DNA of 64,000 bases, from NCBI GenBank assembly GCA_947452965.1, contig CANGEW010000007.1, positions 25,121 to 89,120 of the forward strand. The letters run 5' to 3'. Each line of letters begins with the position of its first letter. Positions within the stretch are counted from its first letter, which is position 1. Made by a program: the position numbers and the translations under genes. The stretch is from Chitinophagaceae bacterium (GTDB lineage Bacteria > Bacteroidota > Bacteroidia > Chitinophagales > Chitinophagaceae). The notes under the pieces were generated by a model, which saw only the letters and a list, made by a program, of their open reading frames with translations, had not been told where the DNA came from and did no database searches. Below, piece after piece: positions 25,921-34,701 of this stretch.

Positions 25921-28410
25921 ATGAGATTTCTTTCTGTCTGCTTTTTTATGCTTTTTTTATGTTGTGCAAATGCACAAAAAATTGTTTCTCCAAGTCAATT
26001 TTTAGGCTATGAATTAGGTACTCGTTTTACATCACATGATAAAGTTGTTAATTATTTCAAATCTATTGCTTCGTCCGCATCATCAAAAATGAAGCTTCAG
26101 TCTTATGGGTTTACTAACGAGAATAATGAGTTGCTAGTTGCTTTTGTCTCATCTGCTAGCAATATTCAACACCTAGAAGAAATTCAAAAAAATAATTTAC
26201 GTTTAAGTGGATTACTAAATGATAAAATTGGGGATACTCATTTACCCACGGTGGTTTGGTTGAATTATAATGTTCATGGAAATGAAGCAAGTTCTACAGA
26301 AGTAGCTTTAAAACTTTTATATGAACTAGTTTCCGATAAAAATGATTCGCTAAATAAATGGCTTGAGCATGTAGTTGTAATAATCGACCCCTGTGTGAAT
26401 CCAGATGGAAGAGATCGATATGTTCATTGGTTTAATCAAGTAGTTGGAAAAAATCCTGTTGCAAATCCAATAGCGAGAGAACATGATGAACCATGGCCCG
26501 GAGGCAGAACTAATCATTACAATTTTGATTTGAATAGAGACTGGGCATGGCAAACGCAAATTGAAACACAAAATAGAATGGTAGTATATAATCAATGGAT
26601 GCCACAAATCCTATGCGACTTTCACGAACAATACCCAAACAATCCTTATTACTTCGCGCCTGCAGCAGAACCTTTTCATGAAGTAATTACTCCTTGGCAA
26701 AGAAGCTTTCAAACCATAATAGGAAAGAATCATGCAAAATATTTTGATGCTAATGGGTGGTTGTATTTCACCAAAGAAGTATTTGATTTGTTTTATCCTT
26801 CTTACGGAGATACCTATCCTCTATATAATGGATCTATTGGTATGACCTATGAACAAGCCGGTCATTCAAGGGGAGGGCTGTCTATATCAATTCCAAATGA
26901 CACCTTAACTCTTAAAGACAGAATTAATCATCATTATACAACTAGTATAAGCACAATAGAAACCGCTTCTAATAATTTTCTAAATATTAATGAGTCTTTT
27001 GCTCTTTATTTTAAAGATGCTCAAAAAAATGGCGTAGGCGGTTACAAAACTTTTTTAATAAAAAATAACAACATACATAAAATTGAATTTTTATTGCAGT
27101 TCTTTAAAAGGAATAATATTAAATATGGTTATGCAAAACAAGGACTTACAGTAAAAGGATTTAGTTATAATACTGGTGAAGAACTTACTTACAATACCTC
27201 AGCTGCTGATATTTTCGTTTCTACTTATCAAAATAAAGGAGCTTTGGTGAAAGTGCTTTTTGAGCCTCAATCCAAATTGTCAGATTCTGTAACATATGAT
27301 ATTACAGCTTGGTCTATTCCATATGCTTTTGGATTGGATGCTCTCGCATTAAATGAAAAATTAGAGCCTACTCAAGTCGAGTCAAATAAGTCTAATAATA
27401 TTATACAGTCCAATCAGTATGCCTACTTAGTTGATTATAATTCATTTCATTCTGTGGTTTTTTTGTCTAAACTTTTAAAAAATGGAATTAAGGTTCGTTT
27501 TGCAGAAAAAGACTTCACCTTTAATAATAAAAAATTTTTTAAAGGCACTTTAATTGTATTAAAAAATGATAATTTCAATCATGTAAATGACTTTATTCAA
27601 TTTGCAAAAGACATGAACATGGAGGTGACTTCTGTATCATCTGGAATGATGGATCAGGGAGTTGATTTTGGATCTGATAAAATTCACTTATTAAAAAAAC
27701 CTTCAGTTGCTTTGGTAACAGGCGAAAGTGCAAACGCGAATGCGGCTGGTGAAATATGGCATTTGTTTGAACAACAACTAGATTATCCCATCATCTTAAT
27801 GAATGCAAGCCAATTGTCAAATGCTTCTTTAAAAGATTTAGATGTTATCATTATTCCAGATGGGGATTATCCTTTTCTTGGAGATAAAGAAAGTAATCTT
27901 AAAAATTGGGTTCGTCAAGGAGGTAAATTGATTGCTATTGAAAATGCTGTTTCTCAAATGGCTTTTGGTGATTGGGGAATACGAACTAAAAAAGATGAAG
28001 AGTTGGATAAAAAAGAACCTTCTTATAGCGATATCAAACGATATGAAGAAAGAGAAAGACAGTCGGTCGCGTCTAATATACCTGGAGCTATCTATAAATT
28101 AAATTTAGATGATAGTCATCCTCTAGCTTTTGGTTATCCCAATTATTATTTTACCTTAAAACTGAATAGTAATGTATTTGAATTCATGAAAGAAGGTTGG
28201 AATGTAGGTGTAATCAAGCAGGAAAATCAAGTAGCAGGTTTTGTAGGAAACAAAATTAAATCTAAAATTAAAGATGGTACCCTCATAGCAGCACAAGATT
28301 ATGGAAATGGGAGTATTGTTTATTTTGCTGATAATCCTATTTTTAGAAGTTTTTGGGAAAATGGTAAAATGTTATTGGGTAATGCTATATTCCTTGTCGG
28401 TCAACAATAA
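25921..28410 (+). CDS. Secreted M14 family zinc carboxypeptidase-like protein
   Basis: An 829-residue exported metallopeptidase. A signal peptide (MRFLSVCFFMLFLCCANAQ) supports ATG 25921 over an upstream TTG at 25867. Zinc ligands H119 and E122 lie in HGNEASSTE, a third ligand is probably H235 in DFHEQYPNN, and the catalytic Glu is probably E311 in MTYEQAGH. The ligand set is intact, so activity is expected on peptides. The region from about residue 610 (VALVTGESANANAAGEIWHL, VIIIPDGDYPFLG, LKNWVRQGGKLIAIENA) resembles a glutamine-amidotransferase-like fold. It is followed by the PIG-L gene after 32 bp. Confidence 0.9.
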   Translation: MRFLSVCFFMLFLCCANAQKIVSPSQFLGYELGTRFTSHDKVVNYFKSIASSASSKMKLQSYGFTNENNELLVAFVSSASNIQHLEEIQKNNLRLSGLLNDKIGDTHLPTVVWLNYNVHGNEASSTEVALKLLYELVSDKNDSLNKWLEHVVVIIDPCVNPDGRDRYVHWFNQVVGKNPVANPIAREHDEPWPGGRTNHYNFDLNRDWAWQTQIETQNRMVVYNQWMPQILCDFHEQYPNNPYYFAPAAEPFHEVITPWQRSFQTIIGKNHAKYFDANGWLYFTKEVFDLFYPSYGDTYPLYNGSIGMTYEQAGHSRGGLSISIPNDTLTLKDRINHHYTTSISTIETASNNFLNINESFALYFKDAQKNGVGGYKTFLIKNNNIHKIEFLLQFFKRNNIKYGYAKQGLTVKGFSYNTGEELTYNTSAADIFVSTYQNKGALVKVLFEPQSKLSDSVTYDITAWSIPYAFGLDALALNEKLEPTQVESNKSNNIIQSNQYAYLVDYNSFHSVVFLSKLLKNGIKVRFAEKDFTFNNKKFFKGTLIVLKNDNFNHVNDFIQFAKDMNMEVTSVSSGMMDQGVDFGSDKIHLLKKPSVALVTGESANANAAGEIWHLFEQQLDYPIILMNASQLSNASLKDLDVIIIPDGDYPFLGDKESNLKNWVRQGGKLIAIENAVSQMAFGDWGIRTKKDEELDKKEPSYSDIKRYEERERQSVASNIPGAIYKLNLDDSHPLAFGYPNYYFTLKLNSNVFEFMKEGWNVGVIKQENQVAGFVGNKIKSKIKDGTLIAAQDYGNGSIVYFADNPIFRSFWENGKMLLGNAIFLVGQQ

Positions 28411-28442
28411 TATTTCTCTTTATTTTATTTCTATTTAAAGTA

Positions 28443-30899
28443 ATGCCATTGAAAAAGTTTTTTTTTATATGCTTGTTGTTTTGTTTCTATAATGTGACAT
28501 CTTTCGCACAAGCGCCTCAATCGTATAGCTCCTCTGAAATTTTATTGCAACTTAAAAAATTAAAAGTATTAGGGTCGGTATTATATATTGCTGCTCATCC
28601 AGATGATGAAAACACCACTTTATTAACCTATTTAACAAAAGAAAAATTATTTAGAACAGGTTATTTAAGTTTAACAAGGGGAGATGGCGGACAAAATCTA
28701 ATTGGTGATGAACAAGGTGTGGATTTGGGATTAATAAGAAGTCAAGAATTATTAGCCGCTAGAAAACAGGATGGAGCAGAGCAGTTTTTTTCCAGTGCTT
28801 TTGATTTTGGGTATACTAAAAATCCTGAGGAAGCGCTAACAATATGGGGACATGATAAAATATTGTCTGATGTAGTATGGGTAATTCGAAATTTTAAGCC
28901 AGACGTAATTATTTGTAGATTTCCTACAACTGGAGAAGGTGGACATGGACAACATACGGCTTCGGCTTTATTAGCTGAAGAAGCTTTTGAAGCGGCAGCC
29001 GACTCATCTCAATTTCCCGATCAACTAAAAAAAATAAATTATTATGGAGAAAAAGTATCAACGTGGAAGGCTAGTCGCTTACTTTGGAATACGTTTAATT
29101 TTGGGGGTGTTAATACACAAAAAGAGGATCAATTTAAGTTAAATGATGGTGGATATAATACATTGCTAGGTAAGAGTTATGGTGAAATTGCAGCATTGAG
29201 TAGAAGTCAGCATAAAAGTCAAGGTTTTGGTGTGGCTGCTCAAAGAGGTAATTCAACAGAATATTTTGCAACGATAAAAGGTATTCGACCTGTATATGAT
29301 ATAATGGATAGTATAAATACCACTTGGAGTAGAATAGGAAATTCATCCATGGAGGAAAAAGTGGAGTCAATAATAAATCATTTCAATCCATCACATCCAG
29401 AAAACAGCGTGATAGAGTTGTGTCAACTCTATCAATTACTTAATTCAGAGTATGCTCCTTCTTACTGGAGATACCAAAAATTAGTTGAAATAAAAAATCT
29501 CATTCAACATTGTAGTGCTTGGTTTTCAGAAGCAGTATCTACTTCAAAATTTATTACACCTGATGATAGTGTTCACATTGCGTATTTTTTCAATAATCGA
29601 ACAGGATTGTCTTTAGATAAGGTAATCATTCGTTCTTATGATCATACTCAAGTTCAATTTGATAGTATTCCTTGTAATAAGATGATGGTTCTAAAAAAAG
29701 ACTTTATTTTAAATGATACATTTTTGAATACGCAACCTTATTGGTTACAAAATGAAAAATCATCTGGTACATATAACGTAAAGGAGCCGAATCTACTTAA
29801 TGGGAGTTGTGGTTTATTATTGAATGAATTAGAAGTTTCATTATATGGAGTTGTAATAAATTATCCTATTCAAATTATATGGAAACAAGTGGATCCAATA
29901 AAAGGAGAATTATATCAACCTGTTTCGGTGGTTCCAGCTTTGTCCGTTTCACCTGTACAATCCGTATTGATTTCCAATCATTCAAATCTAATACAAGGTG
30001 AGGTTGCAATAAAGGCATTTAAAGATGTCTTAATACAATTTATTCAAGTAAATGGTAAAAAAATAGTAGATACCAATCTTTTGATGAGAAAGCAAAATGT
30101 GATTTATAAAAGTATTCCTCTGCAGGAAGGAGTTAATGAAATTAAAGTTTTCGCAAACAATCAACTATATGCTTCAGCAGTAAAAGAGATTCATTATGAT
30201 CACATCCCGGATATTATTTATCAGAAAAAGGCAATTATTCAATCTAAGACAATCGATTGTAACATTGCGGGTAAAAATATTGGATATATAAAAGGAGCGG
30301 GTGATAAAGTGCCAGATATGCTTCAGCAAATGGGGTATCATGTTCAATACTTAGAAAAAAAAGATATCGTTCTATCAAATATTTTAAAGTTTGATGCGAT
30401 TGTGACTGGTGTTAGAGCCTATAACACTAACGAATGGTTATCCGAAGTGTATGAAGTATTAATGAGATACATTCAAAAAGGAGGTGTGATGTTAGTTCAA
30501 TATAATACTAATAATCAAATAGGTCCCATTAAGGCAAAAATGAGTCCTTTTGATTTTGAGATCACAAAAAATAGAATTACGGATGAAAATGCGACTGTTC
30601 AAATATTGAATCCATCAAACGATATCTATCATTATCCCAATCACATCCAGGCACAAGATTTTAAGGATTGGATTCAAGAAAGAAGCATTTATCACGCTAA
30701 AACTTCCGATCCACATTTTGAAAAGTGCTTCTTAATGAATGATCCTCAAGAAAAGGGCGACGACGGTAGTTTGATAATTGCCAAATATGGAAAAGGTAGG
30801 TTTATTTATACCGGACTTTCCTTTTTCAGACAACTACCCGCAGGTGTTCCGGGGGCAATGAGACTTTTCGCAAATCTTCTGGCAAAAAAGTCGAATTAG
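28443..30899 (+). CDS. Secreted PIG-L family deacetylase
   Basis: An 818-residue exported LmbE/PIG-L zinc deacetylase that probably removes acetyl groups from an N-acetylglucosamine-like substrate. The signal peptide is residues 1-22. The zinc motif AAHPDDENTTLL is at about residues 53-64 and the second metal His lies in GEGGHGQHTAS (about 180). The middle region is beta rich. The C-terminal ~180 residues (FDAIVTGVRAYNTNEWL, YIQKGGVMLVQYNT, GKGRFIYTGLSFFRQLPAGVPGA) again resemble a glutamine-amidotransferase-like domain, as in the upstream peptidase. It forms an operon with the M14 gene. Confidence 0.92.
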   Translation: MPLKKFFFICLLFCFYNVTSFAQAPQSYSSSEILLQLKKLKVLGSVLYIAAHPDDENTTLLTYLTKEKLFRTGYLSLTRGDGGQNLIGDEQGVDLGLIRSQELLAARKQDGAEQFFSSAFDFGYTKNPEEALTIWGHDKILSDVVWVIRNFKPDVIICRFPTTGEGGHGQHTASALLAEEAFEAAADSSQFPDQLKKINYYGEKVSTWKASRLLWNTFNFGGVNTQKEDQFKLNDGGYNTLLGKSYGEIAALSRSQHKSQGFGVAAQRGNSTEYFATIKGIRPVYDIMDSINTTWSRIGNSSMEEKVESIINHFNPSHPENSVIELCQLYQLLNSEYAPSYWRYQKLVEIKNLIQHCSAWFSEAVSTSKFITPDDSVHIAYFFNNRTGLSLDKVIIRSYDHTQVQFDSIPCNKMMVLKKDFILNDTFLNTQPYWLQNEKSSGTYNVKEPNLLNGSCGLLLNELEVSLYGVVINYPIQIIWKQVDPIKGELYQPVSVVPALSVSPVQSVLISNHSNLIQGEVAIKAFKDVLIQFIQVNGKKIVDTNLLMRKQNVIYKSIPLQEGVNEIKVFANNQLYASAVKEIHYDHIPDIIYQKKAIIQSKTIDCNIAGKNIGYIKGAGDKVPDMLQQMGYHVQYLEKKDIVLSNILKFDAIVTGVRAYNTNEWLSEVYEVLMRYIQKGGVMLVQYNTNNQIGPIKAKMSPFDFEITKNRITDENATVQILNPSNDIYHYPNHIQAQDFKDWIQERSIYHAKTSDPHFEKCFLMNDPQEKGDDGSLIIAKYGKGRFIYTGLSFFRQLPAGVPGAMRLFANLLAKKSN

Positions 30900-30905
30900 A
30901 AATTT

Positions 30906-31862
30906 TTATTCAGAGATTTCTATCTGATATGAAATAATAGGTCTATCGTTGTGGATTACAGTAAAACTTATCTCGTCTTCTTTTTTAAAGGTGTAACTAA
31001 AAGTGATTACTCCATTTTCCTCATCAAAATTAATTCTTTCAGGTTTGGATTGTTTAGATCCTGATTTATAGATAATGTAAAGAGCATCTAATGGTTTGTA
31101 ATCATATTTAAAAGAGAATGAAACAGGTGCATTGATTTTAGCATGAATAAGCCCTTTGCTTGGCATATTATTATTCATATTAATGGCATAGGCTTCTGAT
31201 CCAATAATTGGGAGACTGTAAAAGTCTTTTAAATTTTTTGGTCCGTTGCCAAACAACCAAGCACTGTTTTTTGGGAAATGGTCTTGATAAAAGAGCGATA
31301 TTGCCGGGAAGAAATAATTACCGTTAAATGATTTAATAAAGATAGTTTGTTTGTTATCTAGGTAACCCGATGCTTTAACAACATCTACAAAGTACCATTG
31401 TTCATTGCTATTTCCGAGTTGAATCATATTCCAGTAATGATTGGGCTCTTCGGAAGGATTGTTGATATCTTCACATTTGATTTGAGTATATCCATTAATA
31501 ACCATGCACCGAATATTAGACTGACTGCACATTTCCTGAAATAAGGAAGCAAAACCTTTTGACGTAGCAGCTCTTTTTTTTAATATTTCCATTGGATCAA
31601 TATCAAGATCAGGATTTCTTTTCTGAGATTTTACATCAAAGTCAATGTTAAGTGCAATCCAGGTAAAAATAGCTCTTGCTTTCATTTCTTTTGTAGAGAA
31701 AGAAGTAGTTAATTTTTGAGATATATCAGCGATTGACATTGAATCTAGTTTGCCCAGATTTGTAACCAGCACATCAACGTTTTCATATTTAGCATTGTTT
31801 TGTGCAGGTAACAAATAATAAAAGAAGCAAAAGATGTTTAGTAAAAAAAATGATTTTATCAT
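30906..31862 (-). CDS. Exported transglutaminase-like protein, probably without the catalytic Cys
   Basis: A 318-residue protein with a signal peptide (residues 1-20). The core resembles transglutaminase-like/Kyphoscoliosis-type domains: ARAIFTWIALNIDFD, KKRAATSKGFASLFQEMC, then NHYWNMIQLGNSNEQWYFVDV, which holds the His and Asp. Where the family usually has a nucleophilic Cys (KxxVCxGYxxLF), this protein has Ser in ATSKGFASLF (about residue 99). It is therefore probably inactive as a protease, or uses Ser. The C-terminal ~100 residues form an unassigned beta domain. It lies behind the terminator of the sigma/protease operon. Confidence 0.8.
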   Translation of the reverse strand: MIKSFFLLNIFCFFYYLLPAQNNAKYENVDVLVTNLGKLDSMSIADISQKLTTSFSTKEMKARAIFTWIALNIDFDVKSQKRNPDLDIDPMEILKKRAATSKGFASLFQEMCSQSNIRCMVINGYTQIKCEDINNPSEEPNHYWNMIQLGNSNEQWYFVDVVKASGYLDNKQTIFIKSFNGNYFFPAISLFYQDHFPKNSAWLFGNGPKNLKDFYSLPIIGSEAYAINMNNNMPSKGLIHAKINAPVSFSFKYDYKPLDALYIIYKSGSKQSKPERINFDEENGVITFSYTFKKEDEISFTVIHNDRPIISYQIEISE

Positions 31863-31874
31863 AAAGTAGTATTA

Positions 31875-31908
31875 AATAAAAAAGCATTCACATAAAAATA
31901 TGAATGCT
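31875..31908 (-). terminator. Intrinsic terminator of the sigma factor/protease operon
   Basis: On the minus strand AGCATTCA (31908-31901) pairs with TGAATGCT (31890-31883), followed by TTTTT. It lies 32 bp beyond the protease stop codon and 13 bp before the transglutaminase-like ATG. Confidence 0.85.
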
Positions 31909-31939
31909 AGTTAGAATAAAAATACGAATTATGGAGATT

Positions 31940-33055
31940 TTAATTACCCTTAATCATAAAAACGTACTCCTGTATTTTTTTTATCTGTGTAACTCTATCA
32001 GTCTTTCGTAGAATTGGATTTGTTGTAATTTTTATGTTTTCAAAACTGGGTAATTTTTTAAGTGTATTTACAACTGAAAAAATATTGTAAGATTTTATAG
32101 CAAATACCACACCTTCGGAACTCTCTTCTTTACTTGATAGGACACCAACTAATTCTCCGTTCTTATTAATTACAGGTGATCCGCTATTACCTTCATTGGC
32201 TAGTGTACTTAATTGGTAAAAGATTGAGTCCATTTGGTATCCATTCTTAGCACTTATATATCCTTCTCCGTATACAATTTCTTGTTTTGGAAAACCTAAA
32301 GTAAAAATGGGTTCTCCTAATTCACAGGTGGATTTTTTTATGCTAAAAGGGAGGGGGGCTAATTTTTTAAAATCTTGATCAATAATTTTAAGAATGGCAA
32401 TATCATTTTGATTATCACTATAAATAGCTTCCGCAGCGAATTGCTCTCCTTTGTTATTTTCTACAACTAAATGATGGGTTGCCTCAGTTAGTACATGTGC
32501 GTTGGTAACAAGGTAGTTGTTATTCACATCAATCATAAAACCAGTAGCCCTGAAATTGCTTTCTAATTTTGATTTGGCAGGTGTTGTATTATCTGAGGTG
32601 TTGATTTGATTGACTTTCGTTTCTAATTTTTTATACTTTACATCCTGCTCTCTTATTTTTTCAACAAGAGGTCTTAGGTTATTTACTTTTACATTAGTAA
32701 AGAACGAAAAAATGGAACTACTAAGAAAAGAAATAATGATGGCTATAGATGCAGCAACCGCAATGGTTCTTTTATATTGATTCCAGAGGTAAATAATTTT
32801 GCTTTTAGGAGATAGGGGAGAGTTTTTGATGATGCCTTGTTGTTTTAATTTGTCAACCGTCTCTCTTATTGATTTTTTTAATGCCTGTTGATTCCCAAAC
32901 TGATCCAATTGGTCTAAAAAGTAAGTACATTCCACAAATAGTTGATCAATTTCAGGATTGTTTTGCCTAAGATTTTCAAAATTAGCTTTCTCTTCTAAGT
33001 TCATTTCTCCTTGAAGATACTTTTCAATATCGGCGATTAATTGTGACTGGTCCAT
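31940..33055 (-). CDS. Membrane-anchored trypsin-like (HtrA-type) serine protease with anti-sigma-like N-terminus
   Basis: A 371-residue protein. The cytoplasmic N-terminus (MDQSQLIADIEKYLQGEMNLEEKANFENLRQ, shown here as a description of residues 1-30 in parts: IEKYLQGEMNLEEKANFENL) looks like the start of Bacteroidota anti-sigma factors. One TM helix lies at about 97-118, then a short coiled coil, then a periplasmic S1-type protease domain. The triad is H187 (VTNAHVL), D218 (NDIAILKI) and S291 (EGNSGSPV). No PDZ domain is present. The ATG at 33055 starts 1 bp after the sigma factor stop codon; earlier in-frame starts overlap that gene. The context suggests signal-dependent control of the sigma factor, which is an inference. 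Confidence 0.85.
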   Translation of the reverse strand: MDQSQLIADIEKYLQGEMNLEEKANFENLRQNNPEIDQLFVECTYFLDQLDQFGNQQALKKSIRETVDKLKQQGIIKNSPLSPKSKIIYLWNQYKRTIAVAASIAIIISFLSSSIFSFFTNVKVNNLRPLVEKIREQDVKYKKLETKVNQINTSDNTTPAKSKLESNFRATGFMIDVNNNYLVTNAHVLTEATHHLVVENNKGEQFAAEAIYSDNQNDIAILKIIDQDFKKLAPLPFSIKKSTCELGEPIFTLGFPKQEIVYGEGYISAKNGYQMDSIFYQLSTLANEGNSGSPVINKNGELVGVLSSKEESSEGVVFAIKSYNIFSVVNTLKKLPSFENIKITTNPILRKTDRVTQIKKIQEYVFMIKGN

Positions 33056-33056
33056 A

Positions 33057-33623
33057 TTAATTTTCATGTTTATATTCCGCAAAGAATAATTTTTTTAACC
33101 TCATTAAGCATTTATATTTCTGGGTTTTAGCATTATCAGCATTCGTATATTTAAATTCTGCAGCAATCTCATTCATGTGCTTCTTTTGTATATAATAGGC
33201 TTCTAATAAGCTTTTACAGGGTTCCCCAATTTTCGACAATGCGTTTTCCATGATATGAAAGCGATCTTGCTGTTTTTCATGTTTTGTCACATCCTCTTCA
33301 ATAGCTACATATTCTTCAAAGTCGTCTGCTTGTAGACCAAATCGCTGAATTTGTTGTAATTTTTTTAGCCAAATTCTCTTACAAACAGAGTAGAGGTAGG
33401 TTTTAATCAAGCAGTTAAGCTGAAATTCATTGTCTAGCGATTTTTGATACAATACAATCATAGCTTCCTGAAAAGTATCTGAGGCATCATCCATGGATCC
33501 CTTATTATTAATAATAAGGTTTTGTATCATGGGGAAGTGACTTTTATAAATAGTCTCTATAGATGCTTTATCTTGAATAGCTAAACCCTCCAATAATAGT
33601 TTATCCTGCTCGATAGTACTCAC
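33057..33623 (-). CDS. RNA polymerase sigma factor, sigma-70/ECF type
   Basis: A 188-residue ECF-like sigma factor. Region 2 covers IYKSHFPMIQNLIINN through DASDTFQEAMIVLYQKS and TYLYSVCKRIWLKKL (residues 22-95). Region 4 is LSKIGEPCKSLLEAYYIQKKHMNEIAAEFKYT with a helix-turn-helix (about 130-180). It starts with GTG at 33623; no ATG is available upstream in frame. It is cotranscribed with the membrane protease that follows. A dyad lies 32 bp upstream of its start, between it and the divergent lipoprotein gene. Confidence 0.92.
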   Translation of the reverse strand: MSTIEQDKLLLEGLAIQDKASIETIYKSHFPMIQNLIINNKGSMDDASDTFQEAMIVLYQKSLDNEFQLNCLIKTYLYSVCKRIWLKKLQQIQRFGLQADDFEEYVAIEEDVTKHEKQQDRFHIMENALSKIGEPCKSLLEAYYIQKKHMNEIAAEFKYTNADNAKTQKYKCLMRLKKLFFAEYKHEN

Positions 33624-33654
33624 TTACATTGTATTTATACTGATTTATTTGATT

Positions 33655-33690
33655 GGTAACCCAAAAAAAATTTTATTTTTTAGGGTTACC
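33655..33690. promoter_or_regulatory. Inverted repeat between the sigma factor and lipoprotein genes
   Basis: GGTAACCC (33655-33662) and GGGTTACC (33683-33690) form a perfect 8-bp dyad, extendable through A/T pairs to about 15 bp with one mismatch. The right arm ends 4 bp before a TATATTTG -7 element for the lipoprotein gene, so a bound dimer would cover its -33 region. It is a candidate operator. Confidence 0.6.
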
Positions 33691-33694
33691 TTTT

Positions 33695-33702
33695 TATATT
33701 TG
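33695..33702 (+). promoter_or_regulatory. -7 element of the repeat lipoprotein gene
   Basis: TATATTTG matches TAnnTTTG and lies 46 bp upstream of ATG 33749. The -33 position falls in the A/T loop of the dyad and has no clear TTG. Confidence 0.5.
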
Positions 33703-33748
33703 CCGTATTAATTAGCAAATTATAATTTTAAACCAAAAAAAAATCAAA

Positions 33749-33940
33749 ATGAAAAAGTTTTTATCAATTGCTTTCATCGCTGCTTCATTAGTAGCTTGTA
33801 ATGGTGGTTCTAAAGAAGAAGCTCCTGCTACAGATTCTACAGCGGTTGCTCCTGCTGCTGATTCAACTGTAAAAGTTGATACTGCTGCTGTTAAAGTTGA
33901 TAGTGCTGCTGTAAAAGTAGACACTGCTGCTAAGAAGTAG
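33749..33940 (+). CDS. Small Ala/Val-rich repeat lipoprotein
   Basis: A 63-residue predicted lipoprotein with lipobox LVAC (Cys at residue 17, after MKKFLSIAFIAASLVA). After a short acidic linker it carries three tandem copies of the seven-residue unit VKVD(T/S)AA. No homologous function is recognised; a structural role like that of Lpp-type lipoproteins is possible. It has a strong TATATTTG promoter element, and two hairpins follow the gene. Divergent from the sigma factor gene. Confidence 0.8.
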   Translation: MKKFLSIAFIAASLVACNGGSKEEAPATDSTAVAPAADSTVKVDTAAVKVDSAAVKVDTAAKK

Positions 33941-33951
33941 TTAACTCATAC

Positions 33952-33985
33952 GTAAACTGAACTTGCCGTCAGTTTACAAAATTTT
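33952..33985 (+). terminator. First hairpin downstream of the lipoprotein gene
   Basis: GTAAACTGA (33952-33960) pairs perfectly with TCAGTTTAC (33969-33977) and is followed by AAAATTTTT. The T run is offset, so it is a weaker terminator than the next one. Confidence 0.6.
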
Positions 33986-34006
33986 TAAATGGCAAGCAAT
34001 CGTTAT

Positions 34007-34038
34007 AGTCATTCCGTTTCAACGGAGTGACTTTTTTT
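34007..34038 (+). terminator. Strong intrinsic terminator of the lipoprotein gene
   Basis: AGTCATTCCGT (34007-34017) pairs with ACGGAGTGACT (34022-34032), with one G-U pair and a TTCA loop, followed by six T. Confidence 0.9.
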
Positions 34039-34105
34039 ATGAATAACTTATTAAAAATTAGTGACTTATCTTTTTTGGGTGTCTTAAATTTGACAAATAA
34101 AATTA

Positions 34106-34609
34106 TTATTGAGCGTTGTAGTGGGAGATCATTTTTTCTACCAATTTGAATGTAGCCGGACAATAATCGATATTTTGTTTGTGCACGTGAGCATATAATT
34201 TCCAGTTTTTCTTGGAAAGATGAGGGAAAGTCGCACAATCAACTGGACGTATATGATAAATAGAACATTTATTATCTTTCAAATTTAAAAATTGACAAGG
34301 TTGTTTTTTATTTACTAAGTCTTTGTTTGAATCTTTTTTTAACCATTGTTTTCTGAACTCTTCTGGTGTTTGTCCAAAATGAGCTGAAATTCTTTTAAGA
34401 TCTTGCTTTGTGAAAGTAGGGGTCATCTTCTTGCAACAATTGGCACATGACAAGCAGTCCACTTCATTCCAAACTTCTTTTTCCATCTTTGGTAAAAGGG
34501 TTGTGATGCCCTTAGGTGGCTGTTTTTCGGATGTATTAATGAATTTTCTAAACGCTTTTCTATTTGTAGAAAGTTTACGCTTGAATGACCTAAGATTCAC
34601 AGAAAGCAT
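34106..34609 (-). CDS. YkgJ family cysteine cluster protein
   Basis: A 167-residue cytoplasmic protein with the Cys-rich YkgJ/UPF0153 pattern: CLSCANCCKKMTPTFTKQDL (about 53-72), then CQFLNLKDNKCSIYHIRPVDC (about 101-121). The cysteines probably hold a metal or iron-sulfur cluster. The function is not established. Flanked by the convergent lipoprotein gene and divergent xerD. Confidence 0.88.
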   Translation of the reverse strand: MLSVNLRSFKRKLSTNRKAFRKFINTSEKQPPKGITTLLPKMEKEVWNEVDCLSCANCCKKMTPTFTKQDLKRISAHFGQTPEEFRKQWLKKDSNKDLVNKKQPCQFLNLKDNKCSIYHIRPVDCATFPHLSKKNWKLYAHVHKQNIDYCPATFKLVEKMISHYNAQ

Positions 34610-34701
34610 GATAAAATGTATGGGTTATTAAAATAGTTGTTACACGAAATTAATGTTTAATTAAATTGTATTATCATTGATATTCAATCTTTTCAAAAAT
34701 A

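Noticed and set aside
33712..33924. 70-residue minus-strand frame rich in Ala, Thr and Ser
   Set aside because: Antisense to the repeat lipoprotein; its composition simply mirrors the heptad repeats.
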